Positions 44,860 to 56,782 of a DNA stretch of 64,000 nt are shown here, piece by piece. Positions within the stretch are counted from its first letter, which is position 1; the number at the start of each line of letters is the position of its first letter. The notes under the pieces are model-generated. The model was given only the letters and a program-made list of their open reading frames with translations, was not told the DNA's origin and ran no database searches. Source of the DNA: Pseudoxanthomonas mexicana (GTDB lineage: Bacteria > Pseudomonadota > Gammaproteobacteria > Xanthomonadales > Xanthomonadaceae). Where the stretch lies: the NCBI RefSeq assembly GCF_010093385.1, contig NZ_PDWV01000004.1, positions 1 through 64,000 on the forward strand, written 5' to 3'. Position numbers and translations under genes: made by a program.

Positions 44860-45032
44860 GGGTCTCCCCTCCTCCCGGGTATGACGTTGGCGGCGGACGG
44901 ATGCCGCCGATTGAAGCGAACACTAGGGGGTGGCCCGCGCGGAGGGCATCGTACCTTCGTACAGTGGGACGGCCGCCACGGCCCTGCGGATACTCGCCGC
45001 ACCTGCAACCGGCGCTGACCGAGGAGTCGTGG

Positions 45033-46436
45033 ATGTCGTTCCTGATCGTGCTGGCCGCGCTGTGCTTCCTGATGTTCGTGGCCTATCGCGGCTACAGCGT
45101 CATCCTGTTCGCGCCCATCGCGGCGCTGGGCGCGGTGCTGCTGACCGATCCCTCGCTGGTGGCACCCATGTTCACCGGCCTGTTCATGGACAAGATGGTC
45201 GGCTTCCTGAAGCTGTATTTCCCGGTCTTCCTGCTGGGCGCGGTGTTCGGCAAGCTGATCGAGATCTCGGGCTTCTCCAAGGCCATTGTCGCGGCCACCA
45301 TCAAGGTGGTCGGCGCGCAGCGCGCGATGCTGTCCATCGTGCTGGTGTGCGCGCTGCTGACCTACGGCGGCGTGTCGCTGTTCGTGGTGGTGTTCGCGGT
45401 GTATCCGTTCGCGGCGGAACTGTTCCGCCAGAGCGACATCCCCAAGCGGCTGGTGCCGGGCACCATCGCGCTGGGTGCCTTCACCTTCACGATGGATGCG
45501 CTGCCGGGCACGCCGCAGATCCAGAACATCATCCCCACCTCGTTCTTCGGTACCACCGGCTGGGCCGCGCCGGTGCTGGGCACGATCGGCGGCGTGTTCA
45601 TCCTGATCGTCGGCATGAGCTACCTGGAATGGCGCCGCCGGGTGGCCGCGCGCAACGGCGAGGGCTATGCCGGCAGCGAGGAACTGCGCAACGAACCCGA
45701 ACCCTTCAAGGGCGACCGCCTGGCGCATCCGCTGATCGCGATCCTGCCGCTGCTGCTGGTGGGCGTGGCCAACTTCCTGTTCACCCGCTGGATTCCCGGC
45801 TTCTACGGCGAAAGTCAGTCCTTCGTGCCGGCCGTGATCGGCAATCCCGCGCCGGTCGTGCAGGAGGTCTCGAAGGTCGCCGCGATCTGGGCCGTGCAGG
45901 GCGCACTGCTGGTCGGCATCGTGTCGGTGATCGCGTTCGCATGGAAGCCGGTGTTCGCCAGCTTCGCCGAGGGCACCAAGAGCGCCATCGGCGGTGCGCT
46001 GCTGGCCTCGATGAACACGGCGTCGGAATACGGATTCGGCGCCGTCATCGCCGCCCTGCCCGGCTTCCTGGTGGTGGCCAATGCGCTGCAGGCCATTCCG
46101 AACCCGCTGGTCAACGAAGCGATCTCGGTCACCGCGCTGGCGGGCATCACCGGTTCCGCCTCGGGCGGCATGAGCATCGCGCTGGCGGCGATGGCCGACA
46201 GCTTCATCGCCAACGCGAACGCGGCGGGCATCCCGATGGAGGTGCTGCACCGCGTGGCCTCGATGGCCTCCGGCGGCATGGACACGCTGCCCCACAATGG
46301 TGCGGTGATCACCCTGCTGGCCGTCACCGGCCTGAGCCACCGGCAATCCTACAAGGACATCTTCGCCATCACGCTGATCAAGACCAGCGCCGTCTTCGTG
46401 GTGATCGGCGTGTTCTACGCCACCGGCCTGGTCTGA
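45033..46436 (+). CDS. GntP-family permease, possibly for 3-hydroxybutyrate
   Basis: 467 residues and about 12 spans. Residues such as TYGGVSLFVVVFAVYP, FTFTMDALPGTPQIQN and GGMDTLPHNGAVITLL match the GntP/CitMHS ion-transporter superfamily. Related permeases are found beside bdhA in pseudomonads, where they serve 3-hydroxybutyrate; gluconate is the other option. The genes nearby (bdhA, oligomer hydrolase, PHA synthase) favour the first. GAGGAG site before the ATG at 45033. Divergent from the TonB receptor. Confidence 0.8.
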   Translation: MSFLIVLAALCFLMFVAYRGYSVILFAPIAALGAVLLTDPSLVAPMFTGLFMDKMVGFLKLYFPVFLLGAVFGKLIEISGFSKAIVAATIKVVGAQRAMLSIVLVCALLTYGGVSLFVVVFAVYPFAAELFRQSDIPKRLVPGTIALGAFTFTMDALPGTPQIQNIIPTSFFGTTGWAAPVLGTIGGVFILIVGMSYLEWRRRVAARNGEGYAGSEELRNEPEPFKGDRLAHPLIAILPLLLVGVANFLFTRWIPGFYGESQSFVPAVIGNPAPVVQEVSKVAAIWAVQGALLVGIVSVIAFAWKPVFASFAEGTKSAIGGALLASMNTASEYGFGAVIAALPGFLVVANALQAIPNPLVNEAISVTALAGITGSASGGMSIALAAMADSFIANANAAGIPMEVLHRVASMASGGMDTLPHNGAVITLLAVTGLSHRQSYKDIFAITLIKTSAVFVVIGVFYATGLV

Positions 46437-46535
46437 CGCGGTGCCCGGCATGGCCGGGCTGTGCGCGCGGTCGCAAACGCCGCGCAGGGTCCTGGCCAAT
46501 ACTTCCGCCATCCTGGGGAACGTGGGAAACACCGC

Positions 46536-48407
46536 ATGGCGCGCTATACCCTTCCGTGGCGCCGGTTCGCTGCGCGCGGGCCCGTCCGCCGCACCGCGGC
46601 CGGCCCGGCCCTCCGCACCCGCGCGGAGACCGACGCACCGGTGCTGCGGCGCAAGGCCGACCTCACCGCCCAGGTCCGCCAGCGACTGAACCGGCTGTAC
46701 GGCTGGAAAGGTGGCGAACGGGCCAGCCCCAAGGACACGACCCCCGCACCTGAAACCGCCGCCGCCGCCGGCGGTGGGCGCGTGATGATGGGCCAGTCCA
46801 ATCCGCGCCTGCTGACGATGGCGCGACCTCCTTTCGCGGTGCAGGCCCTGAACAACCTCAGCTACGGCGCCACCGCGGCGCCCGTTGCCGAATTCAAGGC
46901 GCTGGGCAGTCCCGCCCGCCAGCGCCTGGCCAACTGGGTGGACTGGCAGCTCGACTGGGACGCCATCGACGACAGCGCGGTCACCAACCGCCTCAGCGCT
47001 GCCGGCTACACCACGCTCAACAAGTCGCTGACCCAGCTGTGGGCCGACCATGTGGTGCCGGACCCGGAGTACAGCGTACGCATGCGCCCCGCCAACGAGG
47101 TGCAGCGCGCTGCCTTCGTGCGCGCGGTGTACTCGCGGCGGCAGCTGCGCGAAGTGCTGGTGAACTTCTGGCACGACCACTTCAACGTGCTGGGCACCGA
47201 CTTCAGCGTCGGCCCGGTGTTCGTGCACTACGACCGCGACGTGATCCGCGCCAACGCCAAGGGCAACTTCCGCACGATGCTGGAAGGCGTGGCCCAGAGC
47301 ACGGCGATGCTGTACTACCTGGACAACATCAACAATTCGCGCTCAGGCCCGAACGAGAACTTCGCCCGCGAACTGCTCGAGCTGCACACCCTGGGTGCGG
47401 AGAACTACCTGGGCTTCATGGACCCGTTCCAGGTGCCGCCCTGCCCCGAGGATCCGGCCTACCCGATCGGCTATACCGACATCGACGTGTACGAGACCTC
47501 GGCCGCCTTCACCGGCTGGTCGGCGAAGAACGGGCACTGGCAGTTCCCCACCGAGAACGACGGCACCTTCGTCTACCGGCAGTCATGGCATGACGCCGGC
47601 CCGAAGTTCCTGCTCGGCATGCTGATCTATCCCGAGCAGCCCGCGCTGAAAGACGGCCGCGACGTGCTGGACCGGCTGGCAAGCCACCCGCGCGTGGCCA
47701 AGTTCATCTGCAAGAAGCTGATCCGCCGCTTCATCAGCGATACGCCGAAGCAGGCGCTGATCGACAGCGCAGCGGCGATCTTCCGCGCGAACTGGCGCGC
47801 CCCGAACCAGATCGAACTCGTGCTGCGGCACATCCTGAATTCCGACGACTTCATCAACAGCTTCGGCCAGAAGAACCGGCGCCCCTTCGATGCCGCGGTG
47901 GCCGCGATGCGCACGCTGGGCGGCGACTGGACGATCCGGCTGGACCACGGCCGGAGCAACGACTTCATGTGGCTGTACGGCTTCACCGGCCATGCGCCGT
48001 ACAACTGGCCCGCCCCGAACGGATATCCGGACACGGGCCTGGCGTGGTCGGGCTCCAACTCGTTCGCGATGACCTGGCGCGTGCTGGGCTGGCTGACCGA
48101 GACCAAGGACGGTGAGGTACCGCTGCATCCGATCGTCGACACCACGCGCGCCCACGTGCCGGTCGCCAACTGGACCGCGAACAACCTGGTCACCTGGGGG
48201 TGCACGCGCCTGTTGGGCTACCAGCCGGAGGCCGCGCGCAAGCAGGCGCTGGTGGCATTCATGGCCCAGAACGGCGACCCCAACACCTACGTCATCACCG
48301 ACACCAATACGTGGCAGGGCAGCGACCTGAAGCGGCACTACAACCACGAGCGCCTGCGCGGGCTGGTGGCGCTGATCCTGATGACTCCCGAATTCATGAG
48401 CCGCTGA
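46536..48407 (+). CDS. DUF1800 family protein
   Basis: 623 residues, start at 46536 with a GGGAA site. The N-terminal 80 residues are Arg/Ala/Pro-rich. The DUF1800 body starts near residue 95 with FAVQALNNLSYG. Typical blocks: VNFWHDHFNVLG, NENFARELLELHTLGA, EYVETSAAFTGWS-like segment, and FICKKLIRRFISD. Function of DUF1800 is unknown; it nearly always pairs with a DUF1501 gene, as here (9-base gap). Likely exported or surface-related, although no signal peptide is evident. Confidence 0.85.
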   Translation: MARYTLPWRRFAARGPVRRTAAGPALRTRAETDAPVLRRKADLTAQVRQRLNRLYGWKGGERASPKDTTPAPETAAAAGGGRVMMGQSNPRLLTMARPPFAVQALNNLSYGATAAPVAEFKALGSPARQRLANWVDWQLDWDAIDDSAVTNRLSAAGYTTLNKSLTQLWADHVVPDPEYSVRMRPANEVQRAAFVRAVYSRRQLREVLVNFWHDHFNVLGTDFSVGPVFVHYDRDVIRANAKGNFRTMLEGVAQSTAMLYYLDNINNSRSGPNENFARELLELHTLGAENYLGFMDPFQVPPCPEDPAYPIGYTDIDVYETSAAFTGWSAKNGHWQFPTENDGTFVYRQSWHDAGPKFLLGMLIYPEQPALKDGRDVLDRLASHPRVAKFICKKLIRRFISDTPKQALIDSAAAIFRANWRAPNQIELVLRHILNSDDFINSFGQKNRRPFDAAVAAMRTLGGDWTIRLDHGRSNDFMWLYGFTGHAPYNWPAPNGYPDTGLAWSGSNSFAMTWRVLGWLTETKDGEVPLHPIVDTTRAHVPVANWTANNLVTWGCTRLLGYQPEAARKQALVAFMAQNGDPNTYVITDTNTWQGSDLKRHYNHERLRGLVALILMTPEFMSR

Positions 48408-48416
48408 GGGCCCGCC

Positions 48417-49898
48417 ATGCGCGATTTCAAACTGACCCGACGCGAATTCGTCAAAGGCTGCGGCAGCGCCGCCATTGTCGGCGCCACCGGCGGCACGCTG
48501 ATGTTCGCCGATCCCGTCGACGCGGCAGTGAACAGCTACGACACCGTCGTGCACCTGTTCCTGCGCGGTGGCCTGGATGGCCTGAACCTGGTGGTACCCA
48601 CCGGCGGCGCGGACCGTGGCTTCTACGAAGAGGCGCGCCCCAGCCTGCAGATCGCCACCAGCGGTGCCTACGGGGCGCTGCCGCTGTTGTTGGCGAACGG
48701 TGCGGACACGGGCTTCGGACTGCATCCCTCCGCGACCGGCCTGCGCGACCTGTGGAACGACGGCAAGCTGGCCATCGTGCATGCCTGCGGCATGGCCACC
48801 ACGGTGACGCGCAGCCACTTCGACGCGCAGCTGTACATCGATCTGGGCACGCCAGGGAAGTATGGCTCGCCCACGGGTTGGATGACGCGCGCGTGGGAAA
48901 CGCGTCCGGGCGGCACCGGCACCCTGCCCGCCTTGGGCGTCAGCGGCACGCAACCGGCGGGCCTGATGGGCGCCGTGGACGCGCTGACGATGAGCAGTCC
49001 CTCCGACTTCTCGCTCAACACCACCGCATGGAGCTGGCAGCGAACGCGGTCGGATTCGCCCGCCGGGCTGCGCGGCGTGGCCGAGACGGTAGCATCGCTG
49101 TGGAATGGCCAGACCGGCATGGAGATCACGGGCCGCCGGGCCCATGGCGCACTGCGGCTGATCGGCCAGCAGGGCTACGCCAGCCTGCCGGCGAGCTGGC
49201 CGACCGGCACCTTCGCCCAGCAGCTGTGGACCATCGCGCAGTCCATCCGCTTCGACCTGGGCCTGCGCTACGCCACGCTCGACCTGGGCGGCTGGGATAC
49301 GCATGAAGGCCAGGGCACGGCAGGCAGCGGTTACCACTACTACCAGAACAAGATCAACGAGCTTTCTGCCGCGCTCGCCGCGTTCTACGCCGAACTCAAC
49401 GCCAGCGGCGAGATGGCGCGGGTGACGGTGGTGGTGCAGTCCGAATTCGGCCGCCGCGTCCGCGCCAACGCCAATGGCGGCACCGACCACGGCTACGGCA
49501 ACCCGCTGCTCGTGCTCGGCGGCGCGGTCAACGGCCGCCGCTTCTACGGCAGCTGGCCGGGGCTGAATCCGGAAACGCTCTCGCCCACCTTCGGCGACGT
49601 GCCGGTGACCACCGACTACCGCCGCGTGATGTCGGAAATCCTCATCCGCCGCATGGGCAACGCCAACTTAAGCCAGGTCTTCCCCGGCTACACCGGCTAC
49701 GCGCCGCTGGGCATCGTGCAGGGCACCGACCTGGCGCCGAAGCTGGAGGGGGCCGCCATCGCGGCGTCGATCCCATCGCTGTTGGCGCCCGGTACAGGCA
49801 CCCCGACCGCGACCGATAACGCCGCCACCGAACGTGTCGTGCCCGACTGGCAGCGTCGTGGCCCGGTGGACCGCATGCTGGTGCGACGGGAGCGTTGA
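48417..49898 (+). CDS. DUF1501 family Tat-exported protein
   Basis: 493 residues with a twin-arginine signal (LTRREFVKGCGSAAIVGATG). The DUF1501 alkaline-phosphatase-like fold shows VVHLFLRGGLDGLNLVVPTG early and DLGGWDTHEG, VVVQSEFGRRVRANAN and GTDHGYGN later, with the metal-site pattern D..TH and E.GR..  It pairs with DUF1800 in one operon. Family knowledge: this gene pair is widespread and uncharacterised, and a role in sulfatase-like or secreted phosphoester chemistry is speculative. Confidence 0.88.
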   Translation: MRDFKLTRREFVKGCGSAAIVGATGGTLMFADPVDAAVNSYDTVVHLFLRGGLDGLNLVVPTGGADRGFYEEARPSLQIATSGAYGALPLLLANGADTGFGLHPSATGLRDLWNDGKLAIVHACGMATTVTRSHFDAQLYIDLGTPGKYGSPTGWMTRAWETRPGGTGTLPALGVSGTQPAGLMGAVDALTMSSPSDFSLNTTAWSWQRTRSDSPAGLRGVAETVASLWNGQTGMEITGRRAHGALRLIGQQGYASLPASWPTGTFAQQLWTIAQSIRFDLGLRYATLDLGGWDTHEGQGTAGSGYHYYQNKINELSAALAAFYAELNASGEMARVTVVVQSEFGRRVRANANGGTDHGYGNPLLVLGGAVNGRRFYGSWPGLNPETLSPTFGDVPVTTDYRRVMSEILIRRMGNANLSQVFPGYTGYAPLGIVQGTDLAPKLEGAAIAASIPSLLAPGTGTPTATDNAATERVVPDWQRRGPVDRMLVRRER

Positions 49899-49967
49899 AT
49901 CACCGCCTGCAGGACGGGCTTCAGTTCCGAGCCGTCACTGCAGGCGCGATGTCGTCCACGGATCGGG

Positions 49968-49992
49968 ACGCCTGCGCGCTGCGCGGGCGTCT
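49968..49992. terminator. Hairpin between convergent genes
   Basis: GACGCC-TGCGCGCTGCGCG-GGCGTC, with GCGC inner pairing. No T-run. Located between DUF1501 and the convergent SDR gene; the rest of the 149-base gap shows nothing. Confidence 0.45.
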
Positions 49993-50047
49993 GCAATGCG
50001 ACCGGCAGGCATCGGGCTGAAGCCCCTCCCGCACGGCAGCGATGTCA

Positions 50048-51190
50048 TCACCCCTTCCGCGCGTGCCACGCCTTCAGCAGTTCGGCTTCCTTCTCGCGGG
50101 TGATGCCGGCGCCCAGTTTGGCCTGGCGTTCGGCGGGCAGGCTGTGGAACCAGGCGAGCAGGTCCTGCACGGTGGTGGCCAGCGGGCGGAAGGTCAGTCC
50201 GGCCGCGATCGCGCGTTCGTTGCTGACTGCGCCGTAGCCGGCATACGGATTGTCCTTGGACGGCACCCAGATCGGCAGGCCGACCTGCTGCTCGTCCAGG
50301 AACGCCGGCGACACGTGGGTCAGCGTCATGCCGCCGCCGGTGACCGCCTGGCAGCCGTACAGCATGGCGTCCATCGACAGCGGGTAATCCGGACCACAGG
50401 CATTGAAGGTGCCGGTGGTGCCGGCCTCGGCCAGGCGGATCATCCATTCGCCCAGGTCGCGGCCATCGATGATCTGGATGGGATCGTTGCCATCGCCCGG
50501 CACCAGGATCTCGCCGCCCTGCGCCACGCGGTGCGGCCAGTAGGTGAAGCGGTCGGTCTCGTCGCGCGGGCCGACGATGTAGCCCGGGCGCACGATGGTG
50601 ACGTTCTTGCCGAACTGCTTGTGCGCTTCGGCTTCGCTCAGCGCCTTCAGCGGACCGTAGAGGTTCTCGATGTCGGCACGCAGGGTCTGCTGCGTTTCGG
50701 CCATAGCATCCTTGCCCTTGTACTGCGCCAGCGGCGAGTTCTCGTTGATGCCCGGCTTGCTGCCGTCGGCATACACCGAAATGGTGGAGATGAAGAGGTA
50801 GTGGCCCACGTTGCCCTTCAGCACCTGGCCGGCATCGCGCACCCAGAACGGCAGGCTGGTGGGGTTGTCGATGCAGACGTCCCACGTGCGGCCTTTCAGC
50901 GCGGCGAGATCGCCGGTATTGCGGTCGCCGTGCAGTTGCTCGACCGCGGCCGGCCACTCCGGCGACGGGCGCTTGCCGCGGTTGAACAGGGTGACCTTGT
51001 GTCCGCGCTTGAGCGCGTACTCGACCTGGAACGGGCCGGTGAAGCCGGTGCCGCCGAGGATCAGGATATTCAGCGGCTTGGCCGCCTTGCCCACGGGCTT
51101 GGCTGCGCCAGCAGCGGTGGCGAACGACGGCAGCGCGGCCGCGGCGGCGGCCATCGCGCCCAGCTTGAACAGGTCACGACGGGTGGTCAT
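50048..51190 (-). CDS. Tat-exported NAD-dependent epimerase/dehydratase-like protein
   Basis: 380 residues. A twin-arginine signal (MTTRRDLFKLGAMAAAAAAL) is followed by a Rossmann fold. It includes the ILILGGTGFTGPF nucleotide motif, FISTISVYAD, YGPLKALSEAEAHK (YxxxK-like), and RPGYIVGPRDETDRF. Such 'NAD-dependent epimerase/dehydratase, Tat-signal' proteins are common in Xanthomonas, but a Rossmann enzyme outside the cytoplasm would need a tightly bound cofactor. GGGGAG site before the ATG at 51190. Substrate unknown. Confidence 0.85.
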   Translation of the reverse strand: MTTRRDLFKLGAMAAAAAALPSFATAAGAAKPVGKAAKPLNILILGGTGFTGPFQVEYALKRGHKVTLFNRGKRPSPEWPAAVEQLHGDRNTGDLAALKGRTWDVCIDNPTSLPFWVRDAGQVLKGNVGHYLFISTISVYADGSKPGINENSPLAQYKGKDAMAETQQTLRADIENLYGPLKALSEAEAHKQFGKNVTIVRPGYIVGPRDETDRFTYWPHRVAQGGEILVPGDGNDPIQIIDGRDLGEWMIRLAEAGTTGTFNACGPDYPLSMDAMLYGCQAVTGGGMTLTHVSPAFLDEQQVGLPIWVPSKDNPYAGYGAVSNERAIAAGLTFRPLATTVQDLLAWFHSLPAERQAKLGAGITREKEAELLKAWHARKG

Positions 51191-51333
51191 GCGGTGCTCC
51201 CCAGCGGTGTCAGGAAACCGACTAGATAGCACCGCCCCGACCGGCAAGCCCCTGCCGGAAGTCGTTATGACTTCCTGTGAACCAGCGATGGGGGGGGCCG
51301 CGGGGGCCGAGCCAGCTCCGCATACCGCAGCGC

Positions 51334-51420
51334 GTAGGATGGGTGGAGCGCAGCGATACCCATCAAGGAGCACTTTGAGGCCACGATGATGGGTATCGCC
51401 TGCGGCTCAACCCATCCTAC
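51334..51420. repeat. Inverted GTAGGATGGGT repeat pair
   Basis: GTAGGATGGGTGGAGCGCAG starting at 51334 faces a copy ending CAACCCATCCTAC at 51420, giving a long interrupted stem. The same sort of element is known as a dispersed repeat in Pseudomonas/Xanthomonas. It abuts the MFS stop codon. Confidence 0.75.
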
Positions 51421-52695
51421 TCACGCGTACCAAGTGTCTTCCAGATACCGCGGGCGGCAGGCCAGGTAACCGCCGACCAGCAGCACACCGACGCAGGCCG
51501 CAAGAAATGCCATCGGCAGGGTCCAACCGTGCGTGCGTTCGTGCAGCAGGCCGAACGCCAGCGGTCCCGCGCAGGACAGCGTGTAGCCCACGCCCTGCAT
51601 GAAGCCGGACAGCGCGGCGGAACCTTCCGGCGTGCGCGTGCGCAGGTTGATCAGGGTCAGCGCCAAGGGGAACGTGCTGGGTCCCATGCCCAGCAAGGCC
51701 ACCCACAGCGCGGGCGCCGCCATCGGCGCGAGCAGCAGGCCCGCGAACGCGGTGGCATAGAAGCCGGCGCAGACCACCACCACGATGAAGGGGTTGCGCA
51801 TGCGCACCGCGATCAGCGGCATCGTGAGCGAGGCCACCAGACCCAGCGCGGAGAACAGCGCCACCATCGTGCCGCCCAGAGCGGGGGTACCGCCGGCTTC
51901 GACCAGCAACTTCGGCAACCAGGTGAACATCGAGTACGTCACCAGCGAGGTCATGCCGAACATCAGCGCCATGCCCCAGGCCACCGGCGAGCGCCACGCG
52001 CGGCCGGCAGGACGAGGCGCAGTCAGTTCGGGCGCTTCGTCGTCGACGGTGACGGCGGCATCGTGCACGCGCGCCAGGGGCGAGGCCGTGCTGCGCTCCT
52101 GCCACAGCACCAGGCACCACGGCACTGCCGACGCTGCGGCGAACACCGCCCACAGTCCCAGCGAGATGCGCCAGCCTGCGGCTTCCATCACCGGCACCGC
52201 GACCAGCGCCGGCAGGATGGTGCCCGCCTGCAGCACGGTGATGTACAGCGTACTGACCGTGCCCACGCGGTCGGCGAAGTAGCGCTTCACCAGCGGCGGC
52301 AGCACGATGTTGCCGATGCCCATGCCCGCCAGCGCGGTGAGCGAGGCCGCCACCAGCGCCGTCGTGTCGCCTGCAGCACTGCGCAGCAGCAGGCCCAGCA
52401 TGGCCAGCAACATCGCCAGCAGCGCGGTCCGCTCCAGGCCCATGCGGTGCGCCAACGCCGGCGTAGTGACACCGAACAGCGCGAACGCCGCCGTCGGCAG
52501 CATGCCGAACACGCCCGTCATGGTCGCGCCGAAACCGAATGTATCGCCCAGCGTATCGAGCAGCGGCGTGAGCGAGGTCACCGCGGTGCGCAGGTTGAAG
52601 GCGGACAGCACGATGCCGAGCAGCACCAGCCCGCGGCCGGACCAGAGAGCTGCTGGCGCGGCCGCGTGTGTATTCGACGAATTCATGGACGCCAT
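51421..52695 (-). CDS. MFS transporter (CynX/NimT-type)
   Basis: 424 residues, about 12 spans. Early GLVLLGIVLSAFNLRTAVTS and a loop HRMGLERTALLAML, plus a central acidic loop (TVDDEAPEL), fit the cyanate/nitroimidazole permease group (CynX, NimT, YeaN). Substrate unknown. The start is uncertain: ATG at 52695 or 52686, neither with a good ribosome site. No cyanase or regulator gene is adjacent. Confidence 0.8.
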   Translation of the reverse strand: MASMNSSNTHAAAPAALWSGRGLVLLGIVLSAFNLRTAVTSLTPLLDTLGDTFGFGATMTGVFGMLPTAAFALFGVTTPALAHRMGLERTALLAMLLAMLGLLLRSAAGDTTALVAASLTALAGMGIGNIVLPPLVKRYFADRVGTVSTLYITVLQAGTILPALVAVPVMEAAGWRISLGLWAVFAAASAVPWCLVLWQERSTASPLARVHDAAVTVDDEAPELTAPRPAGRAWRSPVAWGMALMFGMTSLVTYSMFTWLPKLLVEAGGTPALGGTMVALFSALGLVASLTMPLIAVRMRNPFIVVVVCAGFYATAFAGLLLAPMAAPALWVALLGMGPSTFPLALTLINLRTRTPEGSAALSGFMQGVGYTLSCAGPLAFGLLHERTHGWTLPMAFLAACVGVLLVGGYLACRPRYLEDTWYA

Positions 52696-52769
52696 TATCG
52701 GCGACGGCACGTCGGCATTCTTCGCATGCACGAAGACGCTGTGTCCTGCGCGATCATGCATGGCGTGAA

Positions 52770-52994
52770 TCCTTCTGCCCGCCTGCGGGGAGAAGGTGGC
52801 CGAAGGCCGGATGAGGGGCAACGAAGCCAAGGCACTCAACGGGACGCCAGCCGGACCGACCGAAGGGAGAGCAGCACGCGATGCATCACGCACGATGAAA
52901 CATCGCGGCTCCGGCATCGCCCCTCAGCCGCCCCCGTATCAGGTACGGGGCAAGCTCTTTTCCCTCTCCCCGCGCGCGGGGAGAGGGAAAAGAG
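52770..52994. repeat. Palindrome cluster with a perfect 40-bp palindrome
   Basis: CCTTCTGCCCG...CGGGGAGAAGG at about 52770-52795 with the tag GGCCGAAGGCCGGATGAGG. A hairpin CCCCGTA/TACGGGG follows at 52932-52950. The third is a perfect 40-base palindrome, arms CTCTTTTCCCTCTCCCCGCG, at 52955-52994. Related to the cluster at 8094-8278. Lies between MFS and pnp genes, a stretch with no coding capacity. Confidence 0.8.
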
Positions 52995-53035
52995 TCCGCA
53001 ACATCGCTCAATGGAGGTGTTCGGCACCATCCAAA

Positions 53036-53064
53036 GAAAAAGCGGGCCGAAGCCCGCTTTTCCG
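53036..53064 (-). terminator. Rho-independent terminator of the pnp operon
   Basis: Read on the minus strand: AAAGCGGGC-TTCG-GCCCGCTTTTT, right after the pnp stop at 53089. A classic UUCG tetraloop hairpin followed by T residues. Confidence 0.9.
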
Positions 53065-53088
53065 TCACGCCTTGCGATGTCGTGCGGC

Positions 53089-55197
<2,109 letters not shown>

Positions 55198-55340
55198 GTG
55201 GTTTCCTTGGGGATGCCTTGTTCGGGTTGGACCGGGCGCGACCCTTGCCGCGCGCGGGTGGCCGGGGGTGCCGGCCGGTGCTTCAGCGTGTGCGGGCCCG
55301 GTGCGGCCCGCGGGTACAGCGCATTCCGTTCCCTGAAATG

Positions 55341-55372
55341 CAAACCGCGGCGCATCTCTGCGCCGCGGCGGG
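55341..55372 (-). terminator. rpsO-pnp intergenic terminator/processing hairpin
   Basis: On the minus strand CCGCGGCGCA-GAGA-TGCGCCGCGG followed by TTTGCATTT, nine bases after the rpsO stop. Probably a partial terminator that trims rpsO from pnp. Confidence 0.8.
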
Positions 55373-55380
55373 GTCTTGCA

Positions 55381-55641
55381 TCAGCGGCGCAGACCGAGCT
55401 TTTCGATCAGGGCCTTGTAGCGCTCGTTGTCTTTGCGCTTCAGGTAGTCCAGCAGGCTGCGGCGGCGGTTGACCAGCTGCAGCAGGCCACGACGACTGTG
55501 GTGGTCCTTCTTGTGGGTCTTGAAGTGGCCGCTGAGGTGCTCGATGCGGGCGGTCAGCAGAGCGACCTGGACTTCCGGGGAGCCGGTGTCGTTGGCGCCG
55601 CGGGCGTTGTCGGCAATCACTTTCTGGGTATCGACGGACAT
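55381..55641 (-). CDS. rpsO: 30S ribosomal protein S15
   Basis: 86 residues, full length. Contains [37 protein letters not shown] and [13 protein letters not shown], the highly conserved S15 helices that bind 16S rRNA. The ATG at 55641 gives the standard MSVDTQKV start. It lies between truB and pnp, the usual order. Confidence 0.98.
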   Translation of the reverse strand: MSVDTQKVIADNARGANDTGSPEVQVALLTARIEHLSGHFKTHKKDHHSRRGLLQLVNRRRSLLDYLKRKDNERYKALIEKLGLRR

Positions 55642-55794
55642 GGTGTTCTCTCGTTGGATGCGTGACCTGCAGGAACGCGGGCTGTCCTCCGCGCGCACCG
55701 CCTGGTTCGCCGTTGATGAAGCTGGGGAATGGTGCAGAGGCCGGTATGAAACCGGCGGCGTAGTGTAGCCGCCAGGCCCTTTTGAAACAAGGTT

Positions 55795-56742
55795 TTATTG
55801 GCTGTCGGCCGCCGGGATGGCCGCCTGCGCGATCCAGGTGAACAGACGCTGCGGCGCCAGCACGCCGGCCGGATCGACCGTCGCCAGCCCCAGCACGCGT
55901 CCATCCGGGCCATGCACGGCCACGGGTCCGTCGCTGGGCGGCTGCCCGCGCAGGCGCTGGCCCTGCCCGAGCCGGCGGGCGGCTTCGGCATCCACGTCGA
56001 CCCGGGGGAACCCCACCAGGCCGGCCTCGATGGGCAGCAGGCAGGCGTCCAGGGCCGCCTCGCCCCTTTCCCGAGCCAGAGTCTGCAGAGCTTCCAGGGT
56101 GAACATGCGCGGTTCCCTGAACGGCTCCACCCAGAGCCGGCGCAGCACCCCGACATGGGCACCGCAGCCCAGCGTCTCGCCCAGGTCACGGACCAGGCTG
56201 CGCACGTACGTGCCGGAGCCGCACTCCACCCGCAGGGCGATGCGCCCGGGCGCGATGTCGAGGAGGTCGATCGCGTGGACCTCTACCTCGCGCTCGGGCG
56301 CTTCGATGGCTTCGCCCCGGCGCGCCTTGACGTACAGCGGCTCTCCCCCCTGCTTGAGGGCCGAATAGATGGGCGCACGCTGGCGGATGCGGCCCAGCAG
56401 CGGCGCCAGCGCCGCCTGCACGGTCGCCCTGTCCAGCGGCGGCACGGGACGCTCGCGCAGCGGCATGCCGTCGGCATCGTCCGTATCGGTGGTGGTCCCG
56501 AGCACGGCGACGGTGTCGTAGGCCTTGCGCGAACCCAGCAACAGGCCGGCGATCTTGGTCGCTTCACCGAAGCACAGGGGCAGCAGGCCGGTGGCCAGCG
56601 GATCGAGGCTGCCGGTATGGCCACCCTTCTCCGCACGGAACAGCCGCCGGGCCGCCTGCAGGGCGGCGTTCGAGCTCATGCCCTGCGGCTTGTCCAGCAG
56701 CAGCAGGCCATCGAGGCGACGGAAGTGGATGCGTCCTGCCAT
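55795..56742 (-). CDS. truB: tRNA pseudouridine-55 synthase
   Basis: Makes pseudouridine 55 in the T-loop of tRNAs. 315 residues. N-terminal [15 protein letters not shown], catalytic D47 in [13 protein letters not shown], later [17 protein letters not shown] and the C-terminal PUA-like part (about 245-310). Member of the rimP-pnp operon. The gap to rbfA (134 bases) is filled by a repeat. Confidence 0.96.
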   Translation of the reverse strand: MAGRIHFRRLDGLLLLDKPQGMSSNAALQAARRLFRAEKGGHTGSLDPLATGLLPLCFGEATKIAGLLLGSRKAYDTVAVLGTTTDTDDADGMPLRERPVPPLDRATVQAALAPLLGRIRQRAPIYSALKQGGEPLYVKARRGEAIEAPEREVEVHAIDLLDIAPGRIALRVECGSGTYVRSLVRDLGETLGCGAHVGVLRRLWVEPFREPRMFTLEALQTLARERGEAALDACLLPIEAGLVGFPRVDVDAEAARRLGQGQRLRGQPPSDGPVAVHGPDGRVLGLATVDPAGVLAPQRLFTWIAQAAIPAADSQ

Positions 56743-56782
56743 GCGGTCTCTAGGGTACGTCGGTGGGCGTGAGGGCGAAATC

